Shown: positions 48,823 through 60,173 of the stretch, one piece after another | Numbering within the stretch: the first letter of the stretch is position 1 | How the letters are laid out: every line of letters starts with the position of its first letter | Program-made: the position numbers and the translations under genes | From: Nocardioides luteus | GTDB lineage: Bacteria; Actinomycetota; Actinomycetes; Propionibacteriales; Nocardioidaceae | DNA: 64,000 nt | Direction: 5' to 3' | NCBI RefSeq assembly: GCF_015752315.1 | Contig: NZ_JADOVJ010000001.1 | Coordinates: forward strand, 3,960,501 to 4,024,500 | The notes under the pieces: generated by a model | What the model saw: only the letters and a program-made list of their open reading frames with translations | Told to the model about the DNA's origin: nothing | Database searches by the model: none

Positions 48823-49493
48823 GCTTTTCGCGCCACGATCAGCTCGCCGACACCGGGCATCGGCGACGTCTCGACGGTGAACCCGGCGGCCGCCAGGTCC
48901 GCGAGGAGCGCCGGCCGGGGATGGGTGCGGTAGTACATGACGAACTTCGGCCGCCACACCGCGTTGCGCACCCGCATCACCAGGTCGAACCCGGTGAGCA
49001 GCCAGTAGGCCGGATGCGTCGGCCCCGGCGCCCGAGCCGCCGGCAGCGCGAACACCCCGCCCGGCCGCAGCGCCCGGTAGATGCCGTCGAAGAGTTGCCC
49101 GCGCTCCTCCGGCAGGAAGTGCCCCAGCGCCCCGAAGCTCACCACCAGGTCGTACGCAGCGTCGAACGGCAGCGCGCGCGCATCCGCCCGCACCAGGTCG
49201 GCGCCGGGGTGGGCGGCTCGGGCCTGCGCGAGCATCCCGGCGCTGAAGTCGACCCCGGTCGGTGGCTCCGTGGTCGCCTCCTCGAGCAGCTCCAGGCCGA
49301 CCCCGGTGCCGGTGCACACGTCGAGGCCCCGCTCGAACGGCCCGTGCTCCCGCAGCGCCGTGATCGTCGCGGCGAGCATCCAGTCCGGCGTGCGGAACGG
49401 CGTCGCGTCGAACTTCGGCGCCAGCAGGTCGTAGCCGCGCTCCACCGACGACAGCGCCTGGATGGCGAGCTCCTTGAGCGTGGGCCTCTCCAC
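48816..49493 (-). CDS. class I SAM-dependent methyltransferase
   Basis: 225 aa from the GTG at 49493, chosen for its leaderless-type TATCGT 6 nt upstream. SAM-binding LDVCTGTGVGLELLEEA, acidic strand 2 TGVDFSAGM, then LVVSFGALGHFLPEE (motif with aromatic/acidic residues) and YRALRPGGVFALP. UbiE/methyltransferase-11 like; substrate unknown. Confidence 0.87.
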   Translation of the reverse strand: MERPTLKELAIQALSSVERGYDLLAPKFDATPFRTPDWMLAATITALREHGPFERGLDVCTGTGVGLELLEEATTEPPTGVDFSAGMLAQARAAHPGADLVRADARALPFDAAYDLVVSFGALGHFLPEERGQLFDGIYRALRPGGVFALPAARAPGPTHPAYWLLTGFDLVMRVRNAVWRPKFVMYYRTHPRPALLADLAAAGFTVETSPMPGVGELIVARKAG

Positions 49494-49499
49494 ACCTCC

Positions 49500-49505
49500 A
49501 CGATA
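49500..49505 (-). promoter_or_regulatory. leaderless -10 box of the methyltransferase
   Basis: TATCGT, then GGAGGT and the GTG on the minus strand. The GGAGGT touches the start codon and is too close to act as a ribosome binding site. Confidence 0.45.
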
Positions 49506-49582
49506 GGTGTCGCCGGCCGCTCCTGCCGGGTATTGCCGACCACGACCCCACAGCGCCGAGGCGCAAGCCCGACCAGGAGAGA

Positions 49583-49627
49583 CCCTAGGAGGGTGAGTCA
49601 CGCCAGGCGTGACTCACCCTCCTAGGG
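49583..49627. terminator. 45-bp palindrome after ileS
   Basis: Arms of 22 bp (49583-49604 and 49606-49627, CCCTAGGAGGGTGAGTCACG plus CC) are perfectly complementary around a single A. It lies 10 bp beyond the ileS stop and probably ends its transcript, though no U-tract is seen. Confidence 0.75.
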
Positions 49628-49637
49628 TTGATGGAGC

Positions 49638-52600
49638 TCAGGCCTTCGCCACCGCGATCTGGGCCTTCTCGCCGTCACCGAGGTCGACCGGGTTGCCATC
49701 GAGCGAGTCGACGACGTCGTAGGTCGTGGCGAGGGTCTCGCGGGCGATCAGGTCGGCGTGGGTGGTGGCAGCCTGGCGTACGGTCTCGGAGCCGGCCACC
49801 GCGAGGGTGATGCGGTCCTCGACGTTGAGACCGGAGTCCTTGCGGGCCTGCTGGACCGCGCGGACCAAGTCGCGGGCGAGACCCTCGGCGGCGAGCTCGG
49901 GGGTGACGACCGTGTCGAGGACGATGAAGCCCCCGGGCAGCATGGTCACGGCAATGTCGTCGGAGGCGGAGCCGGCGACGGTCTCGAGCGTGTACTCACC
50001 CTCGACGAGCGCCAGACCACCGGCGACGACCTCACCGGTGTCGGAGACCGACCAGTCACCGGACTTGGAGCCCTTGATGGCCTTCTGGACGTCCTTGCCC
50101 AGGCGCGGCCCGGCGGCGCGGGCGTTGACGCTGAGCTTCTGCTCGATGCCGTAGGTGCCGGCCTCCTCCGAGTCGGCCGCGAGCAGCCGGACGGACTTGA
50201 CGTTGACCTCGTCGGCGACGATCTCCTCGAAGCCGGCGATGTCGGCCCCGACCACGGTCAGGTTGCCGAGCGGCAGCCGGTTGCGGAGCTTGCGCGCCTT
50301 GCGCAGGGCCGAGGTCGAGGAGCAGACCGCGCGGACGGCGTCCATCCGGGCGACCAGGTCATCGTCGGCGGGAAGGTCCTCGACGACCGGGTAGTCGGCC
50401 AGGTGCACCGAGCGGCCGCCGGTCAGACCGCGCCAGATCTCCTCGGTGGTCAGCGGCAGCAGCGGCGCGACCAGGCGGGTCACCGTCTCCAGCACCGTGT
50501 AGAGGGTGTCGAAGGCGGCCTTGTCCTCGTTCCAGAACCGCTCGCGGCTACGCCGGATGTACCAGTTCGTGAGCACGTCGATGAACCGCTGGGTCGCCTC
50601 GCACGCCTCGGCGACGTAGTAGTCGTCCATCGCCGTGGTCATCTCGGCGACGTAGTCGCGCAGCTTGGCCAGGACGTAGCGGTCCAGCGGGTCGGTGGAC
50701 TCGGTCGAGCCGGTGGTCTCCAGGTTGGCCGCGTTGGCGTAGAGCTGGAAGAAGTACCAGCTGTTCCACAGCGGGATCATCACCTGACGTACGGAGTCCC
50801 GGATGCCCTGCTCGGTGACGACCAGGTTGCCGCCGCGCAGGATGGGCGAGGACATCAGGAACCAGCGCATCGCGTCGGCGCCGTCGCGGTCGAAGACCTC
50901 GTTGACGTCGGGGTAGTTGCGCAGGCTCTTGGACATCTTCTGCCCGTCCGAGCCCAGCACGATGCCGTGGCTGATGCAGGACTGGAACGCCGGCCGGTCG
51001 AAGAGCGCGGTCGCCAGGATGTGCAGGGTGTAGAACCAGCCGCGGGTCTGGCCGATGTACTCCACGATGAAGTCGCCCGGGAAGTGGTGGGCGAACCACT
51101 CCTCGTTCTCGAACGGCACGTGGTTCTGGGCGAAGCTCATCGAGCCCGAGTCGAACCAGACGTCGAGCACGTCGGAGACCCGGCGCATCATCGACTTGCC
51201 GGTCGGGTCGTCCGGGTTGGGACGGACCAGGTCGTCGACGTACGGCCGGTGCAGGTCGGGGTTGCCGTCCTTGTCGCGGGGCAGGGTGCCGAAGTCACGC
51301 TCCAGCTCGGCGAACGAGCCGTAGACGTCCAGGCGCGGGTAGGCCGGGTCGTCCGACTTCCACACCGGCACCGGGGAGCCCCAGAAGCGGTTGCGGGTGA
51401 TCGACCAGTCGCGGGCGTTCTCCAGCCACTTGCCGAACTGGCCGTCCTGGATGTGCTCGGGAACCCAGCGGATCTGCTGGTTGAGCTCGAGCATCCGGTC
51501 CTTGATCTTGGTGACCTCGACGAACCAGCTGCTCACACCCTTGTAGATGAGCGGCTGACGGCAGCGCCAGCAGTGCGGGTAGGAGTGGTTGTAGGACTCG
51601 CGGCGCAGCAGGATCGTGCCCGCGGTGACCGACCCGGTCTCCCCCGTGCCCTTCGTCGTGGCCTTGAGGTGGTCGATGATCTGCAGGTTGGCGTCGAAGA
51701 CCTGGACGCCGGCGTAGTCGACCACCGGCGCGGTGAAGCGGCCGTCCTTGCCGACCGGCATCACCGCCTCGATGTTCTCGCGGTCGGTGACCTCCTTGTC
51801 GACCTCACCGAAGGCACCGGCGGTGTGGACGACCCCGGTGCCGTCCGTGGTCGTGACCGCGTCGTCGGCGGCCACGATCCGGAAGGCGTTGGCGTGGCCG
51901 GCGTAGTAGGAGAACGGCGGCGTGTAGGTGCGACCGAGCAGCTCGGAGCCCTTGTAGCGCCCCAGGACCGTCGCGTCGTCGGCGTCCGGGAAGAGCTCCT
52001 TCTTGTATGCCGCGAGCCGAGCCTCCGCGAGGACGTACCTGGCCGTCTTGTCGGTGCCCGGGACCGGGCCCTCGACGACAACGTAGTCGATGTCGGAGCC
52101 GACCATCACCGCGAGGTTGGACGGCAGGGTCCACGGCGTCGTGGTCCAGATCAGGATGTGGGCGCCGTCGAGGACCTCGTCCTCGCCGGTCGCGTCGAGC
52201 TCGTAGCCGACCGTGACCGCCGGGTCCTGGCGGTCCTTGTAGACGTCATCGTCCATCCGGAGCTCGTGGTTGGACAGCGGGGTCTCGTCCTGCCAGCAGT
52301 AGGGCAGGACGCGGAAGCCCTCGTAGACCAGGCCCTTGTCGTAGAGCGTCTTGAAGGCCCAGATCACCGACTCCATGTAGTCGGGGTTGAGGGTCTTGTA
52401 GTCGTTGTCGAAGTCCACCCAGCGCGCCTGGCGGGTGACGTAGTCGCGCCACTCGCCGGTGTACTTCAGCACCGAGGCGCGGCTGGCCGCGTTGAACTTG
52501 TCGATGCCCATCTCGACGATCTCGTCGGTCGTCTTCAGGCCGAGCTGGCGCATCGCCTCGAGCTCGGCGGGCAGGCCGTGGGTGTCCCAGCCGAAGCGGC

Positions 52601-52880
52601 GCTCGACGCGCTTGCCGCGCATCGTCTGGTAGCGCGGGACGATGTCCTTGACGTAGCCGGTCAGCAGGTGGCCGTAGTGCGGCAGACCGTTGGCGAACGG
52701 CGGGCCGTCGTAGAAGACGAACTCGTTCTCGCCGTTCTCGCCGGCGTCACGGTTGTCGATGCTCGCCTGGAAGGTCCCGTCCTTCTTCCAGTAGTCGAGA
52801 ACCTGCGTCTCGATCTCCGGGAAGCGCGGGCTGGCCGGGACGGCACTCTTGTCGGCTGAGGTGACCTTCGGGTAGGCCAT
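49638..52880 (-). CDS. ileS: isoleucyl-tRNA synthetase
   Basis: 1080 aa from the ATG at 52880 (AGGAG 9 nt upstream; ATG at 52889 possible). Class Ia synthetase that charges tRNA-Ile. The HIGH-type motif reads [16 protein letters not shown] is intact in [16 protein letters not shown], and the CP1 editing domain shows [13 protein letters not shown] and [15 protein letters not shown]. It is the long eukaryote-like type with a C-terminal DUF5915-like extension. Its leader is a T-box riboswitch with an ATC specifier. Confidence 0.97.
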   Translation of the reverse strand: MAYPKVTSADKSAVPASPRFPEIETQVLDYWKKDGTFQASIDNRDAGENGENEFVFYDGPPFANGLPHYGHLLTGYVKDIVPRYQTMRGKRVERRFGWDTHGLPAELEAMRQLGLKTTDEIVEMGIDKFNAASRASVLKYTGEWRDYVTRQARWVDFDNDYKTLNPDYMESVIWAFKTLYDKGLVYEGFRVLPYCWQDETPLSNHELRMDDDVYKDRQDPAVTVGYELDATGEDEVLDGAHILIWTTTPWTLPSNLAVMVGSDIDYVVVEGPVPGTDKTARYVLAEARLAAYKKELFPDADDATVLGRYKGSELLGRTYTPPFSYYAGHANAFRIVAADDAVTTTDGTGVVHTAGAFGEVDKEVTDRENIEAVMPVGKDGRFTAPVVDYAGVQVFDANLQIIDHLKATTKGTGETGSVTAGTILLRRESYNHSYPHCWRCRQPLIYKGVSSWFVEVTKIKDRMLELNQQIRWVPEHIQDGQFGKWLENARDWSITRNRFWGSPVPVWKSDDPAYPRLDVYGSFAELERDFGTLPRDKDGNPDLHRPYVDDLVRPNPDDPTGKSMMRRVSDVLDVWFDSGSMSFAQNHVPFENEEWFAHHFPGDFIVEYIGQTRGWFYTLHILATALFDRPAFQSCISHGIVLGSDGQKMSKSLRNYPDVNEVFDRDGADAMRWFLMSSPILRGGNLVVTEQGIRDSVRQVMIPLWNSWYFFQLYANAANLETTGSTESTDPLDRYVLAKLRDYVAEMTTAMDDYYVAEACEATQRFIDVLTNWYIRRSRERFWNEDKAAFDTLYTVLETVTRLVAPLLPLTTEEIWRGLTGGRSVHLADYPVVEDLPADDDLVARMDAVRAVCSSTSALRKARKLRNRLPLGNLTVVGADIAGFEEIVADEVNVKSVRLLAADSEEAGTYGIEQKLSVNARAAGPRLGKDVQKAIKGSKSGDWSVSDTGEVVAGGLALVEGEYTLETVAGSASDDIAVTMLPGGFIVLDTVVTPELAAEGLARDLVRAVQQARKDSGLNVEDRITLAVAGSETVRQAATTHADLIARETLATTYDVVDSLDGNPVDLGDGEKAQIAVAKA

Positions 52881-52885
52881 CGGCG

Positions 52886-53075
52886 GCATCTCCTGCTGGG
52901 TGGTGTGTGGGTTTCGTCTTCCACAGGGACGATCTTGCGACCGCGGTACCACCCTGCTTGCCCATGCCTGGGCCACTTCGTTCCGGCTGTGACGGGCCAC
53001 TCCCGCCGGGTTCTACTTGCCGTGGAGGCTTTCTTCCCGGGGCTCGCCGCTGATGACGGCTCGAACGCCTGTAAG
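52886..53075 (-). promoter_or_regulatory. T-box riboswitch of ileS (ATC specifier)
   Basis: The T-box core AGGGTGGTACCGCG is at 52942-52955 (minus strand), followed by the pairing partner CGTCCCTG. A short Stem I, GCCG-TCATCA-GCGGC, shows ATC (53052-53054), the Ile codon, followed by a purine. The very short Stem I and absence of a clear terminator fit the translational actinobacterial class that hides the ribosome binding site until uncharged tRNA-Ile binds. Boundaries are approximate. Confidence 0.88.
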
Positions 53076-53116
53076 GAAGAGGGTACGCCGCCTGCGCCCC
53101 GCCGCGCGAACCCGAA

Positions 53117-53575
53117 TCAGACGGCGCGCCACATCCGCACGTGCGGGCCGATCTCGGGGTCGTCCCACGGCTCACCGATCACCTGGAACCCGGCCCGCTC
53201 GTAGAACCTGGCTGCCGGCGTACGCGCGTTGCACCAGACCAGCCCGCCACCCGCGCTCGCGACATGGTCGAGCGCAGCCTGCAGCACCTGTGCGCCCACA
53301 CCCTTCCCGCGCCATCCGTCCGCCGTCGCCATCCCCCGGATCCGCCATCCTCTCCCGGGGTGTCCGGGCAGGTCAGGGCATGGTTGCGGGAAGAGCCCGA
53401 CGCACCCGATCATGCTTCCGTCCGCGTCCAGCGCGGCGTAGGTCGCGACCTCGGGATCATCGTCCCCGGGCACCCGCGCCGCCTCCGGCGGCCCACCGTT
53501 GCGCAGCACCTTCGCCCGCAACGGATACGTCTCCTCGACCTCCACCCGACGCACCGTGATCACGCCGTCCATCAT
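53117..53575 (-). CDS. GNAT-family N-acetyltransferase, copy 1
   Basis: 152 aa, ATG overlapping the stop of the DUF559 gene (ATGA). GNAT fold: acetyl-CoA loop in IRGMATADGWRGKGVGAQVL (R/Q-x-x-G-x-G/A pattern), then VWCNARTPAARFYERAGFQV. Close paralogue of the gene at 54433. Acceptor unknown. Confidence 0.87.
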   Translation of the reverse strand: MMDGVITVRRVEVEETYPLRAKVLRNGGPPEAARVPGDDDPEVATYAALDADGSMIGCVGLFPQPCPDLPGHPGRGWRIRGMATADGWRGKGVGAQVLQAALDHVASAGGGLVWCNARTPAARFYERAGFQVIGEPWDDPEIGPHVRMWRAV

Positions 53576-54318
53576 GCAGGCATCGACCTCAACCGGTCGG
53601 CGACGGCACCGGAAAGCGCCTCGTGAACGACCTCGGGGTGCAGCATGACGTCCTCCCAGGTGAACCGCAGGACGATCCATCCGGCCGCCACGAACCGGTT
53701 GTAGCGGCCCGCGTCCTCGACCAGTGCTCGGCGTGTTCCGTGGAACTCGAACGAGTCCGCCTCGATGATGATCCGGAGCCGCCGGTCGGCGAGGTCGACC
53801 CGACCGAGGAAGTCGGGCTCGGCGATCCTCACCTGCGGTTCGACGTCGAGCCCATCGACCCGGATCGCGATCGCGCGCAGACAGCTCTCGAAGGCGTTGT
53901 CGGCGCCGCCGTGGGCCATGTGCGCGACCCTGCGCACTCCCCCGGCCCCGGGGCCAAAGGTGCGATCTGCGGCCGAGACCAACTCCTCCCGTGATATCCC
54001 CTGGCGCAGCGCGGAGTCGGCGACGCACAGCGCCTCGTCGAAGGGCAGCTTCCGCGAGCAGTCGATGACCGTGCGAAGCCGCGTCGTCACGATGCCATCG
54101 ACGTCGCAGGCCGGGATATCGAGCCGACGAACCGCGACCCCGCGAGCGACCGTGCGGCGGATCCGCCGGGTTCTCGGGATCGTCACCTCCGGGCGAAGCG
54201 GTGGGTGCTTGACGGACCAGCCCCACACCAGCGCGGCACTCAATCCCGAGACGACACCGCGCAACCTCTCCGCAGCGTCGATCGCGGAGAGCGCCGCGGC
54301 CTTCTCTTCATCGTTCAC
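53572..54318 (-). CDS. DUF559-domain protein
   Basis: 248 aa from the GTG at 54318 (start uncertain; no ribosome binding site). The C-terminal part is the DUF559 Vsr-like endonuclease fold: PDFLGRVDLADRRLRIIIEA with the DxxxxxxxxxxExD-type core, FHGTRRALVEDAGRYNRFVA and RFTWEDVMLHPE. The middle part matches actinobacterial proteins that usually also carry an N-terminal AbiEi-like helix-turn-helix, which is missing here. Cellular role of the family is unclear. A 68-bp palindrome lies just upstream. Confidence 0.8.
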   Translation of the reverse strand: MNDEEKAAALSAIDAAERLRGVVSGLSAALVWGWSVKHPPLRPEVTIPRTRRIRRTVARGVAVRRLDIPACDVDGIVTTRLRTVIDCSRKLPFDEALCVADSALRQGISREELVSAADRTFGPGAGGVRRVAHMAHGGADNAFESCLRAIAIRVDGLDVEPQVRIAEPDFLGRVDLADRRLRIIIEADSFEFHGTRRALVEDAGRYNRFVAAGWIVLRFTWEDVMLHPEVVHEALSGAVADRLRSMPA

Positions 54319-54356
54319 GCCAGAGTCATACCCAAACCCATGGCTTCTAAACCGAA

Positions 54357-54424
54357 TGCACACGGTCGTTACGTATGTGACGGATGAGGCGCCTCATCCG
54401 TCACATACGTAACGACCGTGTGCA
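54357..54424. repeat. 68-bp perfect palindrome
   Basis: Two 34-bp arms (54357-54390 and 54391-54424) are exact reverse complements with no spacer, centred on GGCGCC and starting TGCACACGGTCGTTACGTAT. It is 8 bp past the stop of the acetyltransferase at 54433 and about 40 bp before the DUF559 start. It could be a terminator hairpin or a cruciform. Confidence 0.9.
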
Positions 54425-54432
54425 GAACTCCC

Positions 54433-54870
54433 TCACCCCTTCCGCACCATTCGTACGTTCGGCCCGAACACCGGGTCCTCCCAGGCCTCGCCGACCTGCT
54501 CGAAGCCGGCCCGCAGGAACAAGGCGGCGCCGGCGGGGGTGGCGTTGCACCAGACCGTGCCACCGCCATGGGCCTCGACATGTGCCAGGGCCGCGGCCAG
54601 GACGGCCGTGCCGACCCCGAGTCCACGCCACTCCTCAGCGGTCGCCAGACGCCGGATCCGCCAGCTGCCGTTCTCAGCAGGAAACAGGCCGACGCAGCCG
54701 ACGACGACACCATCGGCGTCTCGGGCTGCGAAGGTCGCGACGTCTGGCTGCTCGTCGCCTGCCACCTTCGCCACCTCGGGCGGCGCGCCCCGGTGAAGGA
54801 CGAGCGCTCTGAGCGGATAGGTCTCGGCCACCGGCACGCGGGTGACGGTGAACCCGATCGGAGATGCCAC
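54433..54870 (-). CDS. GNAT-family N-acetyltransferase, copy 2
   Basis: 145 aa from the GTG at 54870, selected because TACGGT sits 6 nt upstream (leaderless type). Paralogue of 53117-53575: both have VAETYPLRALVLHRG/VEETYPLRAKVLRNG starts, CVGLFP, GTVWCNA/GLVWCNA and PNVRMVRKG/PHVRMWRAV ends. The acetyl-CoA loop is RRLATAEEWRGLGVGTAVL. Substrate unknown. Confidence 0.86.
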   Translation of the reverse strand: MASPIGFTVTRVPVAETYPLRALVLHRGAPPEVAKVAGDEQPDVATFAARDADGVVVGCVGLFPAENGSWRIRRLATAEEWRGLGVGTAVLAAALAHVEAHGGGTVWCNATPAGAALFLRAGFEQVGEAWEDPVFGPNVRMVRKG

Positions 54871-54876
54871 GTCGCG

Positions 54877-54882
54877 ACCGTA
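54877..54882 (-). promoter_or_regulatory. leaderless -10 box of GNAT copy 2
   Basis: TACGGT, then CGCGAC and the GTG on the minus strand. Confidence 0.45.
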
Positions 54883-54948
54883 GCGGTCCAGGACCGCTAT
54901 TGGTGTTGATCGAGCGACGGCCACGGGAGCACCTGGCAGGATGCGCGC

Positions 54949-55719
54949 ATGAGCCTGATTCGCTACGAGTACGCCGACGGTTGCGCACGCATCACGATGA
55001 CCAACCCGGACCGGGGCAACGTGTTCAAGCCCGAGGCGGGCGCGGAGATGCTGGCGGCGATCCTGCGGGCCAAGGCGGACTCGGCGCGGGTGATCGTGCT
55101 CGCCGCGGAGGGGAAGTACTTCTCGGTCGGAGGCGATCTGGCCGGGTTCGCGGCCGCAGACGATCTCGGCCCGTTCATCCTCGAGCTCGCCGAGGGGGCC
55201 AACCGGATCATCACCGAGCTCGTACGCTGCGACGCGATCGTGGTCAGCGCGGTGCAGGGCACCGCTGCCGGTGTCGGTTTCCCGCTGGCCGCGGCGGCGG
55301 ACATCGTCGTGGCCGCCGACCGGGCGAAGTTCAGCCTCGCCTACGCGAAGGTGGGGCTGTCGGTCGACGGCGGCGGCTCCCTCCTCGTGCACACCCTCGG
55401 ACTGCACCGGGTGCTCCGGCTGACCCTGCTGGGCGACATGCTCTCCGCGACCGAGGCGCTCGAGGCGGGGCTGGTCGCCCGGGTCGTACCGGCCGACGAG
55501 CTCGACGCGACGGTCGACGAGGTCGTCGCGACGCTGCTGTCCGGGTCCCCGGAGGCGCTGGCCCGCACCAAGCACCTGATCCGCGACGTCGCCGACCCGA
55601 ACCCCGAGTCGGCCCTGCGGCGCGAGGCGCAGTCGATCTCCGCGCTCGGCGGCTCGGCGTCCGGGCGCGAGGGCATCAACGCGTTCCTGGAGAAGCGGCC
55701 GCCCAGCTTCACGAGCTGA
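54949..55719 (+). CDS. enoyl-CoA hydratase/isomerase family protein
   Basis: 256 aa crotonase fold. The CoA/oxyanion regions are visible as KYFSVGGDLAGF and VQGTAAGVGFPLAAAADIV, followed by KFSLAYAKVGLSVDGGGSLL. The catalytic Glu of canonical hydratases (after the GAG of the second motif) is not conserved as Glu here, so it may be an isomerase or another crotonase-type enzyme. Divergent from the GNAT gene. Pathway not evident. Confidence 0.87.
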   Translation: MSLIRYEYADGCARITMTNPDRGNVFKPEAGAEMLAAILRAKADSARVIVLAAEGKYFSVGGDLAGFAAADDLGPFILELAEGANRIITELVRCDAIVVSAVQGTAAGVGFPLAAAADIVVAADRAKFSLAYAKVGLSVDGGGSLLVHTLGLHRVLRLTLLGDMLSATEALEAGLVARVVPADELDATVDEVVATLLSGSPEALARTKHLIRDVADPNPESALRREAQSISALGGSASGREGINAFLEKRPPSFTS

Positions 55720-55760
55720 AATCACTGGCTGAAAGGCGCTGGTTCCGCGAGGGTAGGGCC

Positions 55761-56324
55761 ATGAGCAGCGATCAGCGGCAGGTGGGGTTCGGCGGCATCT
55801 GGCTTCCCGAGGGCGAGGACCCACGCCTCCAGAAGGAGCAGCCCGTCGGCGAGCTGGCGACCTATCGCGACTACCTGCGCCACTACCGGCTCACCCTCGA
55901 GCTCAAGTGCGAGGACCTCGGGCCGGAGGACCTGGCCAAGCAGAGCGTTCCGCCGAGCGACCTGAGCCTGATCGGGCTGATCCGGCACATGGCGCGGGTC
56001 GAGCACGGCTGGTTCCAGCGGGTGCTCAAGGAGAACCTCCACATCCCTCGCCTCGACGCCGACGACCCCACCGGCGGCTTCCACAAGGTGGAGCCCACCG
56101 AGGAGTCGGTCGCGGAGGCGTTCGCGAGCTGGCGCGAGCAGGTCGCCCTCGCCGACGAGTGGCTCGACTCGATCGACGACAGCGTGCTCGGCGAGCTGCG
56201 CGACACGGGCCACGAGCAGACCAGCATCCGCGACATCCTCGTCCACATGGTCGAGGAGTACGCCCGCCATGCAGGCCACGCCGACCTGCTCCGCGAGACC
56301 ATCGACGGGCGTACCGGGCAGTAG
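55761..56324 (+). CDS. DinB-family (DUF664) protein
   Basis: 187 aa from the ATG at 55761. Four-helix DinB/YfiT fold: LIGLIRHMARVEHGWFQRVL with a metal-type His, and the C-terminal ILVHMVEEYARHAGHADLLR with the His-x3-His style cluster. Members include mycothiol- or bacillithiol-dependent transferases and many of unknown role. 41 bp after the crotonase gene. Confidence 0.86.
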   Translation: MSSDQRQVGFGGIWLPEGEDPRLQKEQPVGELATYRDYLRHYRLTLELKCEDLGPEDLAKQSVPPSDLSLIGLIRHMARVEHGWFQRVLKENLHIPRLDADDPTGGFHKVEPTEESVAEAFASWREQVALADEWLDSIDDSVLGELRDTGHEQTSIRDILVHMVEEYARHAGHADLLRETIDGRTGQ

Positions 56325-56413
56325 CCCCACCGGCCGTCGGACGACGGTTTCCTGAGACTAGGCTGAGACCGCGGTCACAAGCGACCGCTCACCACGCTGA
56401 ACCGAGGGAGACC

Positions 56414-58587
<2,174 letters not shown>

Positions 58588-58591
<4 letters not shown>

Positions 58592-58773
58592 GCGTCCTGA
58601 CCGAGCGTGTCTCCGGCGCCTGGCGGCTGCTCCGCCAGGCGACCGGGGAGGCGAAGTGGGACGACTACGTCGCCCGGTGCGAGCGGGAGGGCGTCGAGCC
58701 GATGACCCGGCGTGCCTTCGAGCGTCACCGGGCTGACGAGAAGGAGCACAACCCGCAGGCTCGCTGCTGCTAG
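58588..58773 (+). CDS. YbdD/YjiX-family small protein
   Basis: 61 aa from GTG 58588, overlapping the cstA stop. DUF466 family: LRQATGEAKWDDYVARCERE and PMTRRAFERHRADEKEHNPQ, with a CC end. It is the constant small partner of CstA-type transporters. Confidence 0.92.
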
Positions 58774-58777
58774 CGAC

Positions 58778-59065
58778 CTAGCGGGGGTTGTCGTCGGCGA
58801 AGGCGGCGTCGAGCCAGGCGTACACCTGCGAGTCACCTCGGGTGACGAGCAGGACCACCTGCTTCTCGGCGTCGCTGACCGGCTTGCCGTTGATCCAGCT
58901 CCGGACGATGTCGGCGGCGGCGCGGCGGACGACCTCCACGCCCTTGGCCATCGCCCACTCCGGCGCGGGATGGCCCTTGCTGGTCGCCACGCCGGGGATC
59001 TCCAGGGTCCAGGTGTCGTCCTCGGCCTGGATCAGCCGGGGCGTCGGCGGCGCGCTCTTCTTCAC
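58778..59065 (-). CDS. small conserved hypothetical protein
   Basis: 95 aa from the GTG at 59065 with GGAGGTGG upstream. No family I can name with confidence; features are a short basic start (KKSAPPTPRLIQ), a beta-like EDDTWTLEIPGVAT and a helical ADIVRSWINGKP. No membrane segment. Convergent with the YbdD-like gene (4-bp gap). Its leader is shared with the WS/DGAT gene at 27186. Confidence 0.7.
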   Translation of the reverse strand: MKKSAPPTPRLIQAEDDTWTLEIPGVATSKGHPAPEWAMAKGVEVVRRAAADIVRSWINGKPVSDAEKQVVLLVTRGDSQVYAWLDAAFADDNPR

Positions 59066-59150
59066 GCGACCACCTCCGTAGCGCAAGCGCCAGAATACGG
59101 ACGCGGTCGCGTGATGTTTGGATGGTTCACTCGCTGACGCTCGCTCACGC
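59066..59150 (-). repeat. repeated leader element, copy B
   Basis: Related over about 80 bp to 27187-27270. It contains the same CGCTGACGCTCGCTCA stretch (plus strand), TACGGACG, AAGCGCCA and CCACCTCC blocks, and likewise ends in the ribosome binding site of a minus-strand gene. Confidence 0.75.
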
Positions 59151-59203
59151 GACCATGTTCGCACGCCGAGACCGTCGATAAGGGGACGCTCAGGCTCGGC
59201 CAC

Positions 59204-59209
59204 TAGACT
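59204..59209 (+). promoter_or_regulatory. leaderless -10 box of dapD
   Basis: TAGACT with a 7-nt spacer (GCGCCCC) to the GTG at 59217. Confidence 0.5.
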
Positions 59210-59216
59210 GCGCCCC

Positions 59217-60146
59217 GTGACGAATGCAGCTTGGGGCTTCGGCCTCGTGACGTACGCCTCCGACAACTCCGTGCTCGACGTGTGGTTCCCCGCGCCGCAG
59301 CTGGGTGAGAAGCCCGCCGACGCGACCGCGCCGGCCGAGCTGACCGCGCTCGAGGGCGCCGACGAGGTGCGTCAGGTGAGCAAGAAGGTCGCGCTCGTGG
59401 AGGTCAAGGACCTCGACACCGCACCCGAGAACACCGAGGACGTCTGGCTGCGTCTCCACCTCCTCTCCCACCGCCTGGTGCAGCCGCACGGGCAGAACCT
59501 CGACGGCATCTTCGGCCTGCTCACCAACGTGGTGTGGACCAGCGCCGGCCCGTGCGCGGTCGAGGGCTTCGAGCTCACCCGGGCCCGGCTGCGCGCCGCC
59601 GGCCAGCACGTGACCGTCTACGGCGTGGACAAGTTCCCGCGGATGGTCGACTACGTCGTGCCTTCGGGGATCCGCATCGGCGACGCCGACCGCGTCCGCC
59701 TCGGCGCCCACCTGGCCGCCGGCACCACCGTGATGCACGAGGGCTTCGTCAACTTCAACGCCGGCACGCTCGGCGCCTCGATGGTCGAGGGCCGGATCTC
59801 CGGCGGGGTCGTCGTCGGCGACGGCTCCGACGTCGGTGGCGGCGCCTCGATCATGGGCACGCTCTCCGGTGGCGGCAAGGCCGTCATCTCCATCGGCCAG
59901 CGCTGCCTGCTCGGTGCCAACTCCGGCATCGGCATCTCCCTCGGCGACGACGCCGTGGTCGAGGCCGGGTGCTACGTGACGTACGGGACGAAGGTCACGC
60001 TCCCCGACGGCACCGTCAAGAAGGCCGGCGAGCTGTCCGGCGCTTCCAACATCCTCTTCCGTCGCAACTCGGTCAGCGGCGCCATCGAGGCCGTTCCGTG
60101 GAAGGGCGAGGGCATCGAGCTCAACGCCGCCCTCCACGCCAACTGA
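59217..60146 (+). CDS. dapD: tetrahydrodipicolinate N-succinyltransferase
   Basis: 309 aa from the GTG at 59217. Left-handed beta-helix acyltransferase that succinylates tetrahydrodipicolinate in the DAP/lysine pathway. The hexapeptide-repeat region runs about 155-290 ([57 protein letters not shown]). The N-terminus [20 protein letters not shown] is typical of the actinobacterial type. The mRNA is probably leaderless. Confidence 0.95.
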   Translation: MTNAAWGFGLVTYASDNSVLDVWFPAPQLGEKPADATAPAELTALEGADEVRQVSKKVALVEVKDLDTAPENTEDVWLRLHLLSHRLVQPHGQNLDGIFGLLTNVVWTSAGPCAVEGFELTRARLRAAGQHVTVYGVDKFPRMVDYVVPSGIRIGDADRVRLGAHLAAGTTVMHEGFVNFNAGTLGASMVEGRISGGVVVGDGSDVGGGASIMGTLSGGGKAVISIGQRCLLGANSGIGISLGDDAVVEAGCYVTYGTKVTLPDGTVKKAGELSGASNILFRRNSVSGAIEAVPWKGEGIELNAALHAN

Positions 60147-60173
60147 TCCAACACCGAAGAGCAGAGTGCTGAG

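Noticed and set aside
49758..52859. Very long open frame opposite ileS (over 1000 codons)
   Set aside because: It is a GC-rich antisense shadow of ileS: composition is biased to Gly/Val/Arg/Asp/His, with no known motifs and no ribosome binding site.
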